From assembly GCF_016907455.1 (NCBI RefSeq), contig NZ_JAFBCB010000001.1, positions 2,666,001 through 2,730,000 of the forward strand: 64,000 nt of DNA, in the 5' to 3' direction. Below, in pieces: positions 8,080 through 18,166 of this stretch; positions within the stretch are counted from its first letter, which is position 1; each line of letters starts with the position of its first letter. The notes under the pieces are model-generated. The model did no database searches, had not been told where the DNA came from, and saw only the letters and a program-made list of their open reading frames with translations. The position numbers and the translations under genes are program-made. Origin of the DNA: Brachybacterium muris (GTDB lineage: Bacteria; Actinomycetota; Actinomycetes; Actinomycetales; Dermabacteraceae).

Positions 8080-9309
8080 GTGACCACCGACGACGATCGC
8101 ACCCCCGCCCCTGCACGCGCCAGGATCTCGCAGCGCATCGGATCCATCGCCCCCTCCGCCACCCTGGCCGTAGACGCCACCGCGAAGGCCCTCAAGGCCG
8201 CCGGTCGGCCCGTGATCGGGTTCGGTGCCGGGGAGCCGGACTTCCCCACCCCCGCGCACATCGTGGACGCGGCACGCGAGGCCGTGAGTGATCCCGCGAA
8301 CCACCGCTACTCCCCCACCGCGGGCCTCCCGGCGCTGCGCCAGGCAGTGGCCGACAGCGCCACCGCGATGGACGGCATCACGGTGGAGCCGTCCCAGGTG
8401 CTGATCACCAACGGCGGCAAACAGGCCGTGTACCAGGCGTTCGCGACCCTGCTGGACCCGGGCGACGAGGTGCTGCTGCCGGCCCCGTACTGGACCACCT
8501 ACCCCGAGGCGATCCGCCTGGCCGGGGGCCGCGAGGTGCCGGTCCTGGCCGGTGCGGACCAGGGCTACCTGCCCACCCTGGCCCAGCTGGAGGCCGCCCG
8601 CACCGGGGCCACGCGCGCCATCCTGCTGTGCTCGCCTTCCAACCCCACCGGTGCGGTGATGAGCGCGGACCAGCTGCGCGAGATCGGGCAGTGGGCGCTC
8701 GAGCACGACCTGTGGGTGATCAGCGACGAGATCTACCAGCACCTCACCTACGACGACGTGCCGTTCACCTCCGTGCTCGGGGAGGTGCCGGAGCTGGCGG
8801 AGACCACGCTGGTACTGGGTGGGGTGGCCAAGACCTACGCCATGACCGGGTGGCGGGTGGGATGGATGATCGGTCCGAAGGACGTCATCGCCGCGGCCAC
8901 GAACCTGCAGTCCCACCTCACCTCCAACGTCAACAACGTGGCCCAGCGCGCAGCGATCGCTGCCCTCACCGGGCCGATGGAGCCGATCCGGGAGATGCGC
9001 GAAGCGTTCGACCGCAGGCGCCGCCTGATGGTGGACAAGCTCTCCCAGGTGCCCGGCTTCACGGTGCCCACACCCACCGGGGCGTTCTACGCGTTCCCGG
9101 ACGTCGCCGGGGCGCTGGGACGCGAGATCCGCGGCACCCGCGTGACCACCTCGGCGGAGCTCGCAGCGGTGATCCTGCAGGAGGCCGAGGTGGCTGCGGT
9201 GCCCGGCGAGGCCTTCGGTGCCCCCGGCCACCTGCGGTTCTCCTACGCCCTGAACGACGACAACCTGGTGGAGGGCATCGACCGGGTGATCGCCCTGCTC
9301 GACTCGTGA
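8080..9309 (+). CDS. aspartate aminotransferase, class I/II PLP-dependent
   Basis: A 409-aa fold-type I aminotransferase that moves the amino group between aspartate and 2-oxoglutarate. Motifs include [52 protein letters not shown] and [15 protein letters not shown], whose lysine forms the PLP Schiff base. [17 protein letters not shown] closes the domain, with the usual carboxylate-binding Arg just before it (HLRFSYA). These fit subgroup I-gamma AspAT, though other keto-acid specificities cannot be excluded. The GTG at 8080 is taken as start because the homologous region begins about 10 residues later; no clear ribosome-binding site is seen. It overlaps the next gene by 4 nt. Confidence 0.88.
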   Translation: MTTDDDRTPAPARARISQRIGSIAPSATLAVDATAKALKAAGRPVIGFGAGEPDFPTPAHIVDAAREAVSDPANHRYSPTAGLPALRQAVADSATAMDGITVEPSQVLITNGGKQAVYQAFATLLDPGDEVLLPAPYWTTYPEAIRLAGGREVPVLAGADQGYLPTLAQLEAARTGATRAILLCSPSNPTGAVMSADQLREIGQWALEHDLWVISDEIYQHLTYDDVPFTSVLGEVPELAETTLVLGGVAKTYAMTGWRVGWMIGPKDVIAAATNLQSHLTSNVNNVAQRAAIAALTGPMEPIREMREAFDRRRRLMVDKLSQVPGFTVPTPTGAFYAFPDVAGALGREIRGTRVTTSAELAAVILQEAEVAAVPGEAFGAPGHLRFSYALNDDNLVEGIDRVIALLDS

Positions 9310-10406
9310 CCGGCACCGCGGACATGCGCAGGCACCTGGGCGCGCCCGAGGACGCAGCGGGCAGCGGCGGCACAGGCCGGGACCTCGCGGCGCTGCCCAA
9401 GGCCCATCTGCACCTGCACTTCACGGGGTCGATGCGACCGCAGACCCTGTGGGAGCTGGCGGCCGAGCGCCGGATCCGCCTTCCGCGCTCCCTCACCGAC
9501 GACGTGGCCCTGCAGGTGGAGCCCACCCATCGCGGCTGGTTCCGCTTCCAGCGGCAGTACGACGCCGCCCGCGCCGTGGTGGACTCCGAGCAGGCGATGC
9601 GGCGACTGATCCGGGAGGCCGCGGAGGACGATGCCGCCGAGGGCTCCGGCCGCCTCGAGCTGCAGGTGGACCCCACCAGCTACGCGCCGCACGTGGGAGG
9701 TCTCACCCCGGCGATCGAGATCGTGCTGGACGAGGCCGAGGCCACCGAGAACGAGACCGGAGTGAGCATCGGCATCATCATCGCCGCCTCCCGCACCCGG
9801 CACCCGCTGGATGCGCGCACCCTGGCCCGCCTCGCCGCGCGCCATGCGGACCGTGCCTCGGGCCGGGTGGTGGGCTTCGGCCTGTCCAACGACGAACGGC
9901 GCGGCGACACCCGGGACTTCGCCGCCGCCTTCCGCATCGCCAAGGACGCGGGGCTGCTGTCCGTCCCTCACGGCGGGGAGCTGCTGGGCCCCGACCACGT
10001 GCGCGAGGTGGTGGACTCGCTGGCCCCGGACCGTCTGGGCCACGGCGTGCGCGCCGCCCAGGACCCATGGCTGCTCGAGCAGATCGTCGAGCAGGGCATC
10101 GGACTGGAGGTGTGCCCCGCCTCGAACGCCTCTCTCGGTGTGTTCCAAGAGGCCACTGATGTGCCCCTGCGCACCCTGGTGGAGTCAGGCGCCCTGATCG
10201 CGCTCAGCGCGGACGACCCGCTGCTGTTCAACTCCCGGCTGCTGGACCAGTACGAGACGGCCCGCGCGATCGGCTTCACCGACGAGGAGCTGGCCCACCT
10301 GGCGGCGTCCTCGATCCGCCTCTCCAGCGCCCCCGAGGAGGTGCGCACGCGCCTGCTGGACGGGGTGCAGGGATGGCTGCGCACCCCACCGGAACCGGCC
10401 GGCTGA
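9306..10406 (+). CDS. adenosine deaminase family protein
   Basis: A 366-aa metal-dependent amidohydrolase-fold deaminase. [14 protein letters not shown] gives the HxH metal ligands and substrate loop, [10 protein letters not shown] corresponds to the usual HAGE, and LSADDPLLF supplies the last Asp pair (normally NTDDP). It would deaminate adenosine or a related nucleoside in purine salvage. HAGE is HGGE here and NTDDP is SADDP, a form common in actinobacterial homologues whose exact substrate is uncertain. The GTG at 9306 overlaps the aspartate aminotransferase stop (GTGA), indicating coupling. The first ~25 residues are a Gly/Ala-rich extension. Confidence 0.83.
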   Translation: MTGTADMRRHLGAPEDAAGSGGTGRDLAALPKAHLHLHFTGSMRPQTLWELAAERRIRLPRSLTDDVALQVEPTHRGWFRFQRQYDAARAVVDSEQAMRRLIREAAEDDAAEGSGRLELQVDPTSYAPHVGGLTPAIEIVLDEAEATENETGVSIGIIIAASRTRHPLDARTLARLAARHADRASGRVVGFGLSNDERRGDTRDFAAAFRIAKDAGLLSVPHGGELLGPDHVREVVDSLAPDRLGHGVRAAQDPWLLEQIVEQGIGLEVCPASNASLGVFQEATDVPLRTLVESGALIALSADDPLLFNSRLLDQYETARAIGFTDEELAHLAASSIRLSSAPEEVRTRLLDGVQGWLRTPPEPAG

Positions 10407-10493
10407 CGGGGAGCCTGCCGAGCCGGGCCGAATGTGCCCCGCCCGGCAGATCAGGCCGGTCAGCAGTCCTGGCTGGCCAGCGATCCTGTCTGG

Positions 10494-11735
10494 TCAGCGG
10501 TCCTGGCCCGCGCCCTCGCTGGGCAGCGCCAGGAAGAACACCGGCTCGCCCAGGTCCTTCTCCTCGAAGGCGCGGGCGATGGCAGATGCCACGGCCTCGG
10601 CCTGGTCCGCCTCCACCAGGGCGATGGTGGAGCCGCCGAAGCCGCCGCCGGTCATGCGGGCGCCATGGGCACCGGCCGCACGCGCAGCGTCCACCGCCAC
10701 GTCCAGTGCAGGCACGGTGACCTCGTAGTCATCCCGCAGTGAATCGTGCGAGGCGTTCAGCAGGGCACCCAGCTCGTCGAGGTGCTCGCGCACGGTGCCG
10801 CTCGCCAGCAGGCGGTCGAACTCCTCCACGCGGCGGATCTCAGTGACAACGTGCCGGGCGCGACGGCGCACCGTCTCATCATCGATGCGGCCCAGGGCCT
10901 CCTCGAGCTGCTCGAAGGGGACGTCGCGCAGAGTGGGCACGCCGATCAGCTCGGCCGCGCGCTCACTGTCGGAGCGGCGGGCCACGTACTCGCCGTCCAC
11001 GTGGGAGTGCTCGGCGCGGGTGTCGGTGATCAGCAGTGCGAGCCCCTGGGAGGCCAGGTCCCACGGCACCGGGCGGGTGGAGAAGTCGCGGCAGTCCAGG
11101 AACAGCGCGTGGCCGGCGCGGGACAGCACCGAGGCGGACTGGTCCAGTCCCCCGGTGGACGCGCCCGCGAACTCGGTCTCCGCGGTGATCGCGGCCTTCA
11201 CCCGCTGCAGCGGGGTGGTGCCCAGGCTCAGCAGGGATTCGATCGCCTCGGCGGTGGCGCACTCCAGGGCCGCGGAGCTGGACAGACCCGAACCCAGCGG
11301 CACGTGCCCGTCGATCAGCACGTCCATGCCCTGGGTGGTGGAGCCGGAGATGAACGAGCGCAGCGCCCACAGCACCCCGGCGACGTAGGCGGGCCAGCCG
11401 TCGACAGCGCCGGGGGTGAGGTCCTTCGCGTCGATGTCCAGCTCGACGTCGCTCTGCAGGGAGCGCAGGCGCACCCGGTCGGTGGGGGTGCGGGCCGCGG
11501 CGGCGAAGCAGCGGTGGGAGATCGCCATCGGCAGGCACAGGCCGTCCTGGTAGTCCACGTGCTCACCGATGATGTTGACACGCCCGGGTGCGGACCAGAC
11601 CCCATCGGGGCTGTACCCGAAGGACTCCGCGAACGCCTCCTCCACCCGCTGGGCGGCCTCAGCCCGGTCAAGGGCGGCCGACAGCAGCGCCGTGGCATGC
11701 GTAGGGGTGTTCTGGCCAGGGGCAGGTGTGGTCAT
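10494..11735 (-). CDS. galK: galactokinase
   Basis: A 413-aa GHMP kinase that phosphorylates galactose at C1, the first step of the Leloir pathway. WSAPGRVNIIGEHVDYQDGL is the galactokinase signature, PLGSGLSSSAALECATAEA the ATP-binding GHMP motif 2, and GARMTGGGFGGSTIAL motif 3. The N-terminal ~30 residues precede the conserved domain and make it a little longer than usual. galT and galE are not adjacent, which is unusual but not rare in actinobacteria. It converges on the adenosine deaminase gene with an 87-bp gap. The ATG at 11735 has AAGGACC upstream. Confidence 0.95.
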   Translation of the reverse strand: MTTPAPGQNTPTHATALLSAALDRAEAAQRVEEAFAESFGYSPDGVWSAPGRVNIIGEHVDYQDGLCLPMAISHRCFAAAARTPTDRVRLRSLQSDVELDIDAKDLTPGAVDGWPAYVAGVLWALRSFISGSTTQGMDVLIDGHVPLGSGLSSSAALECATAEAIESLLSLGTTPLQRVKAAITAETEFAGASTGGLDQSASVLSRAGHALFLDCRDFSTRPVPWDLASQGLALLITDTRAEHSHVDGEYVARRSDSERAAELIGVPTLRDVPFEQLEEALGRIDDETVRRRARHVVTEIRRVEEFDRLLASGTVREHLDELGALLNASHDSLRDDYEVTVPALDVAVDAARAAGAHGARMTGGGFGGSTIALVEADQAEAVASAIARAFEEKDLGEPVFFLALPSEGAGQDR

Positions 11736-11833
11736 CAGGGTCCTTCCGTGACGGTCGCCGTCCCGGCAGGACCTGACGTCCCCGGGATCATCGCTTTGGC
11801 GGTGGGGAGTCTATAAGGCCCGCGGCCCCGTGC

Positions 11834-12901
11834 TCAGGGACGCACCGCGATGCAGGCCACCGAGGGCGCCTCGATCGGCGCTGCAGCCACGCTGAGCCGC
11901 TCCCCGTCCACACGGAGCAGGTCGATGCGATCCGCCTCCTGGGCGGCCACCAGCACCAGGTCCCCCCGCTGCGCGAAGTGGCGCGGGTGGGCGCCCACCT
12001 CGATCTCGTCGACGATGCTGGGGCGCATCGACACCAGCGACAGCAGGGAGAGGGTGTCGGGCCCGCGGTTGGCGACCAGCAGGTGCCCCTCGTCGGCGGT
12101 GAGCTCGAGATGCGACAGCTCGTTGGTCCCCTCGTGCCGGCTCGCCGGTTCCATGGAGCGCACGGCCCACCGGTACTCGGCACCGCGAGCGATGCGCGGC
12201 AGGGCGGGGTCGGCATCGTTCTGCTGACGCACGGCGGTGGCGATCATGCCGCTGCGCTCGCAGGAGATGTGCAGCTGCTCGGACTCGTGATCAGCAGCGA
12301 GGTGGCGCGGACCGCTGCCCCGGCGCAGCGGGATCTCACCGGCCAGATCGATCTGCCCGGTGCTGTCCTGCGCGTAGAGGAACACGCGGTCCAGACCCAG
12401 GTCCGGCACCGCCAGCAGCTCGGTGCCGGGCATCGGGACCACCTGATGGGGGTGGGGGTCCAGGCCGTCGGCGCGGTCGCCGTGGGAGTCGAAGTCGACG
12501 AGTTCCTGGGGGATCCCATCGGTATCGAGCTTCACGGTCTCCACCGTGCCGGAGCCGTAGTCGGCCACCACCAGGGTGCTGGCTCGGTGACCGAATGCCA
12601 GGTGGCAGGCACCCTCGCCCTGGAGGGCGAGGTCGGCGACGACCTCCGCCGAGGTGCCCTCCTGGCCCACGCGCAGGGCCACCAGGCGGCTGGGAGAGGT
12701 CTCCAGTACGGCGTACAGCAGGGAACCGTCTCGGCTCCACAGCAGGAAGGTCGGATTCTCCAGTTCGACGGAGGTCAGGTGCTCGACAGTGGGAGCGCCG
12801 TCCGGTTGCCCTGTGACCAGCCGCATCAGCTCCACCCCGGTGCCGCGGCCGCTGCCGCTGCGGGAGTACGCGCCGGTGGCGACGATCGCGTGGGTGCTCA
12901 T
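11834..12901 (-). CDS. lactonase family beta-propeller protein
   Basis: A 355-aa protein resembling the seven-bladed lactonase family (6-phosphogluconolactonase YbhE/Pgl type). Repeats of the form FLLWSRDGSLLYAVLE, HLAFGHRASTLVVADYGSGTV and HPHQVVPMPGTELLAVPDLG show the blade pattern, and the HLELTADEGHLLVANRG segment is typical of the C-terminal blades. The role in hydrolysing 6-phosphogluconolactone is known for some relatives but not assured here. The ATG at 12901 overlaps the stop of the upstream thrE-type gene (ATGA), so the two form one unit. Confidence 0.75.
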   Translation of the reverse strand: MSTHAIVATGAYSRSGSGRGTGVELMRLVTGQPDGAPTVEHLTSVELENPTFLLWSRDGSLLYAVLETSPSRLVALRVGQEGTSAEVVADLALQGEGACHLAFGHRASTLVVADYGSGTVETVKLDTDGIPQELVDFDSHGDRADGLDPHPHQVVPMPGTELLAVPDLGLDRVFLYAQDSTGQIDLAGEIPLRRGSGPRHLAADHESEQLHISCERSGMIATAVRQQNDADPALPRIARGAEYRWAVRSMEPASRHEGTNELSHLELTADEGHLLVANRGPDTLSLLSLVSMRPSIVDEIEVGAHPRHFAQRGDLVLVAAQEADRIDLLRVDGERLSVAAAPIEAPSVACIAVRP

Positions 12902-14358
12902 CTGGTCTCCTCAGGGTCGGAGCGCCGCACCGGGGTGCTCTCGAGTTCCTCGAGGAGGCTCGGCGACAGCGCTGTCATCTCACCGGTCATCGTAGACGGC
13001 TCCAGCGGGACCGGACGGCCCTTTCGTCTCGACCTCCGCAGACCCAGTGACCTTCGTCGCCTGCGTTGCGTGGTGAACGGTGAGGAGATGACGGGCGTGT
13101 ACGTGATCTGGCCACGAGGCAGTCGCGCGATCAAGCGGGAGAGCACCAACTGGCCCAGGATCGCGCCCGCAGCGATGGCCACGGCCACCTCGGCCGCCCC
13201 GAACAGCTCCACCGCACCCTCGGCGACGTCGCTGCCCAGCCCCAGCAGTCCGCGGAAGATGCGACTGCCGGGCACCATCGGGATCACCCCGGCCATCACG
13301 ATCGCGAGCGACGGGGCCCGCAGCCGGTCACCGAGGACCACGGACACCGCGCCCACCAGGAAAGCGGTGATCGCGACCGCGTACACCCGGTCCAGGACCA
13401 GGCCGGAGAGCACGTGGGAGGTGACCGCGGAGCCCACGGCCACCAGGGCCGTCCATGCCAGGACGCGGGCCGGCACCTGCGTGCCCACTCCGTATCCCAG
13501 GCCCATCCCGGCGCCGGAGACCACCAGCACCAGTATCGAGGCCAGCGAGACCGGGAGGGAGGCGGTCACCGAGATATCGGCCCCGATCCGGTCGGCCAGC
13601 AACAGCCCTCCCCGCACACCGGCCACCACCCCCACGGTGAGCATGAGGGTCTCCAGGATGCGCGCGGAGGCGGTGATGTACCACCCGGTGACGGCGTCCT
13701 GCATGGCACCGAAGGATGTCAGCCCTGCGAGCTGCACGATGATGCAGGCCACCACCACGATGGAGGAGTTCACGGTGGGGTCGATCATGTCCACCACGAC
13801 GGCGGTCATCACGCCCACCAGTCCACCGAGGACCTGCGAGTAGAACTGCGGGACCCGGCGCCGGGCCAGGTACTCCCCTGCCAGCGTGAGGATCCCCGCG
13901 GCGATGGTGGCGGCCATCATCACCAGCGGCTTGGCACCCAGGCTGAGGGCCGCGGCGCCGCCCATCACCGCGAACCCCGCAGTGACCAGGCCCAGGTGGT
14001 ACGCGGGCTTGCCGCGCGGGATCTCCTCGGCCTGGCGGCGCGCCTCATCGAGGTCCAGGTCGCCCACGATGTACCGGTGGGTGATCTCCTCGAAGGCGGC
14101 GAGGCGGGAGAAGTCCTGCACCCGGGCGCCGGCAGAGCGCACCCTGGTGAAGGGAGCGGAGAGCTCATCGGGCAGGTAGGAGATGCTCACCTCGTCGAAG
14201 GTGACCTGCACGGAGACGTTGCGCAGTCCCGAGGAGCTGGTGACCCGCAGCACGGTGGCGGTGACGTCGGAGGCGGCGGCGCCGTTGGAGAGCAGGCCTT
14301 CACCGATCCTCATCGCGAGGTCGAACACAGCGTGCAGGCGCGCGGTATCGGTGGGCAC
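12898..14358 (-). CDS. threonine/serine exporter family protein (ThrE type)
   Basis: A 486-aa membrane protein of the ThrE family, which exports threonine and serine in Corynebacterium. The soluble N-terminal domain (about residues 1-120, with GLLSNGAAASDVTATVLRV and VTFDEVSISY) precedes about ten hydrophobic segments. The PMVPGSRIFRGLLGL segment (about residue 360) is the conserved loop of the second (ThrE_2) half. The last ~60 residues are a charged Arg-rich tail. The GTG at 14358 is used because homology begins at once. It is divergent from the carbonic anhydrase gene, only 27 bp away, and overlaps the lactonase gene downstream. Confidence 0.85.
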   Translation of the reverse strand: MPTDTARLHAVFDLAMRIGEGLLSNGAAASDVTATVLRVTSSSGLRNVSVQVTFDEVSISYLPDELSAPFTRVRSAGARVQDFSRLAAFEEITHRYIVGDLDLDEARRQAEEIPRGKPAYHLGLVTAGFAVMGGAAALSLGAKPLVMMAATIAAGILTLAGEYLARRRVPQFYSQVLGGLVGVMTAVVVDMIDPTVNSSIVVVACIIVQLAGLTSFGAMQDAVTGWYITASARILETLMLTVGVVAGVRGGLLLADRIGADISVTASLPVSLASILVLVVSGAGMGLGYGVGTQVPARVLAWTALVAVGSAVTSHVLSGLVLDRVYAVAITAFLVGAVSVVLGDRLRAPSLAIVMAGVIPMVPGSRIFRGLLGLGSDVAEGAVELFGAAEVAVAIAAGAILGQLVLSRLIARLPRGQITYTPVISSPFTTQRRRRRSLGLRRSRRKGRPVPLEPSTMTGEMTALSPSLLEELESTPVRRSDPEETR

Positions 14359-14371
14359 GATCCTGATCGTG
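14356..14371. promoter_or_regulatory. palindrome between divergent thrE-type gene and carbonic anhydrase
   Basis: CACGATC CT GATCGTG is a perfect 7-bp inverted repeat with a 2-bp spacer. It covers the proposed start codon of the exporter gene and most of the 27-bp gap to the carbonic anhydrase start. It could be an operator for a dimeric regulator acting on both genes. No regulator gene is adjacent. Confidence 0.4.
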
Positions 14372-14385
14372 TCACACTGTCTCGC

Positions 14386-14994
14386 GTGTTCTCCAACGCA
14401 CCGGACCCCCGCTCCCGACCGACTCCGTCACAGGCCCTGCAGTGGCTGCTGGACGGCAATGCGCGCTTCGCCTCGGGCAGGCCCCAGCGGCCCCACCAGG
14501 ACGATGCCCATCGCCGCGCCCTGACCGGCGGCCAGCACCCCCACGCGGTGGTCCTGGCCTGCTCGGATTCCCGGGTGAGTGTGGAGATCCTGCTGGACCA
14601 GGGCTTCGGTGACCTGTTCGTGGTGCGCACTGCCGGTCACGTGCTGGACCGCTCGGTGGTGGCCTCGGTGGAGTTCGCGGTGGCGCAACTGGGGGTCTCC
14701 GTGGCCCTGGTGTTGGGACACGAGTCCTGCGGCGCTGTTGCGGCAGCCCAGCGGTACCTGGCAGGGGGCCATGAGCTGCCCGGCTCGATGCCTGCCCTGG
14801 TGGAGGGGGTGCGGGAGCACCTCGATCCCGAGGACCCCTCCCGGGATGCGGTGTCCCGGCACGTGCGCGGCACGATCTCCGAGCTGCTGGCAGGCTCCAC
14901 CCTGGTGCGCGAAGCCGTCCAGGAGGACCTGCTCGCCGTGGCGGGCGGGGTGTACGGCCTGGCCGACGGGCGCATCACCCTGGTCGACCGCTGA
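14386..14994 (+). CDS. beta-class carbonic anhydrase
   Basis: A 202-aa zinc enzyme that interconverts CO2 and bicarbonate. ACSDSRVSVEILLDQGFGDLF carries the first zinc Cys and the catalytic Asp-Arg pair, and LGHESCGAV carries the zinc-binding His and second Cys. VVRTAGHVLD and SVEFAVAQLGV complete the fold. Length is normal for the family. The GTG start at 14386 has no ribosome-binding site; CACACT lies 7 nt upstream, so a leaderless mRNA is possible. About 195 bp of non-coding DNA follow before DUF3017. Confidence 0.93.
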   Translation: MFSNAPDPRSRPTPSQALQWLLDGNARFASGRPQRPHQDDAHRRALTGGQHPHAVVLACSDSRVSVEILLDQGFGDLFVVRTAGHVLDRSVVASVEFAVAQLGVSVALVLGHESCGAVAAAQRYLAGGHELPGSMPALVEGVREHLDPEDPSRDAVSRHVRGTISELLAGSTLVREAVQEDLLAVAGGVYGLADGRITLVDR

Positions 14995-15140
14995 TCCGCA
15001 CGCGCGCGGGGGGCTGATCGGACGGGGCACGAACAGCGAACCGTGGATTTTGGGGCTTATGAGCGCGAATACACCCCAAGATCGACGACTCGATATCGAA
15101 CCCTGCCCCCACTCGGGCTCGGGAACTGGGCTCGGGCACG

Positions 15141-15227
15141 GCTCAGAGGTTCGGCGAGGTGGGAAGCACCGCGAGGCAGGCCCCGGGGCTCAGAGGTTCG
15201 GGGACGTGGCCAGCACCGCGAGACCGG
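15141..15227. repeat. 47-bp-period duplication of the DUF3017 gene end
   Basis: 15141-15180 and 15188-15227 are similar (about 33 of 40 positions), both beginning GCTCAGAGGTTCGG. The second copy contains the last codons and stop of the DUF3017 gene (..PNL stop on the minus strand). The first is a second copy downstream of the stop, reading LAVLPTSPNL in another frame. It looks like an old tandem duplication. Confidence 0.6.
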
Positions 15228-15480
15228 CGGCGATGACCAGCATCACCGTGGCGTCCACGCCGCGGGAGCGCACGGCGAGCGCCCCGACCCTGCAGGTGGG
15301 CAGCACCAGTCGCAGCACGGCCAGGGTGGCCAGCAGCCCGGCCAGCAGTATCCCGGCCAGCGGTACCGCCCCGGTGGCACCGATCGCCACGATCACCACC
15401 AGCAGCACCAGGGCCACCGTGAGCACCGCCTGACGGCGGAAGGCCGCGCGCAGGGTGAACGGGGACGGTTCGGTGGTCAC
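15190..15480 (-). CDS. DUF3017-type small membrane protein
   Basis: A 96-aa protein with about three hydrophobic segments (VLTVALVLLVVIVAIGATG, LAGILLAGLLATLAVLRLVL, VDATVMLVIAAGLAVL), the length and shape of the actinobacterial DUF3017 family. In other actinobacteria this family often sits near folate or purine genes; function is unknown. TAGCAT lies 6 nt before the GTG at 15480, consistent with a leaderless start. It is divergent from the aspartase gene. Its 3' end is duplicated just downstream (15141-15180). Confidence 0.65.
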   Translation of the reverse strand: MTTEPSPFTLRAAFRRQAVLTVALVLLVVIVAIGATGAVPLAGILLAGLLATLAVLRLVLPTCRVGALAVRSRGVDATVMLVIAAGLAVLATSPNL

Positions 15481-15598
15481 GGGGCCATGCTACGGGCCTG
15501 CGGGATACGCTGGACGGGGTCGGCAACGCCGTCGGCCGTCTCCCCACTCCGGTCCCACCGCAGCGACCGGGAACGCTCATCCCGGAGGATCCCCCCTG

Positions 15599-17107
<1,509 letters not shown>

Positions 17108-17111
17108 CTGA

Positions 17112-18017
17112 CTACTCGTCGGCCTCTTCCTGCTTGCCGCGCATCACGAGCTTCGGATCCGGCTCGCCCACCACGTCGTGGTCCTTGCCCTCGTACTCGA
17201 ACTGGGACAGGAAGTACCGCATGGCGTTCAGCCGGGCGCGCTTCTTGTCGTTGGAGCGGATGATGGTCCACGGCGCGTACTTCTTGTCCGTGCGGCGGAA
17301 CATCTCCAGCTTGGCCTCGGTGTACGCGTCCCAGCGGTCCAGGGACTCCAGGTCCATCGGGGACAGCTTCCAGCGGCGCACCGGGTCCAGCTGACGGATC
17401 GCGAAGCGGGTGCGCTGCTCCTTCTGGGACACGGAGAACCAGAACTTGGTGACGTGGATGCCGGAGTCCACCAGCATCCGCTCGAAGTACGGCACCTGGT
17501 TCATGAATGTCTCGTACTGCTCCGGGGAGGCGAAGCCCATCACCCGCTCCACACCGGCACGGTTGTACCAGGAGCGGTCGAACAGCACCATCTCACCGGC
17601 TGTGGGCAGGTGCTGGATATACCGCTGGAAGTACCACTGGCCGCGCTCGCGGTCACTGGGCTTGTTCAGCGCCACCACGCGGGCCGTGCGCGGGTTCAGG
17701 TGCTCGGTGAACCGCTTGATGGTGCCGCCCTTGCCGGCCGCGTCCCGCCCCTCGAAGATGATGATCGCCTTCTGATCGTTGTCCTCGAGCCAGTACTGGT
17801 ACTTCAGCAGCTCCACCTGCAGGCGGTACTTCTCCAGCTCGTACTCGTCGCGGTCCATGCGCGTCTCGTACGGGTACCCCTCCTGCCAGGTGTACACCGG
17901 GTTGCCCTGGGGGTCGATGAGGTCAGGGTCCGGGGTGTGGCCGTCGGTGACGGAGTAGCCCTCGTCCCTCAGGTGCTCGATGTACTCGCGCAGGCTCTGG
18001 TTGTCGGGGATCTTCAC
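17112..18017 (-). CDS. ppk2: polyphosphate kinase 2 (PPK2 family)
   Basis: A 301-aa PPK2, which moves phosphate between polyphosphate and nucleotides. Walker A is FEGRDAAGKGGTIKRF and the lid/Walker B region is VLFDRSWYNRAGVERVMGF; the segment WYFQRYIQHLPTAGEMV lies between them. One domain and about 300 residues match class I PPK2 (nucleoside diphosphate to triphosphate), but the class is inferred. The N-terminal ~70 residues and the Asp/Lys-rich tail flank the kinase core. The ATG at 18017 is preceded by AAGGAGT. Confidence 0.92.
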   Translation of the reverse strand: MKIPDNQSLREYIEHLRDEGYSVTDGHTPDPDLIDPQGNPVYTWQEGYPYETRMDRDEYELEKYRLQVELLKYQYWLEDNDQKAIIIFEGRDAAGKGGTIKRFTEHLNPRTARVVALNKPSDRERGQWYFQRYIQHLPTAGEMVLFDRSWYNRAGVERVMGFASPEQYETFMNQVPYFERMLVDSGIHVTKFWFSVSQKEQRTRFAIRQLDPVRRWKLSPMDLESLDRWDAYTEAKLEMFRRTDKKYAPWTIIRSNDKKRARLNAMRYFLSQFEYEGKDHDVVGEPDPKLVMRGKQEEADE

Positions 18018-18166
18018 CGATGGACTCCTTCGTTCACTCGCCGGGCTTCGGGTTCACTCTATTGCCCCGGGATGACAGTCGGCCGTGACTTCCGCGGCCC
18101 GGCGGCAGGAATGTCCTGCACCAGGAATGTCCGGCACCGGGCCGGCGGAGGCACGTTGAAGAGGGG

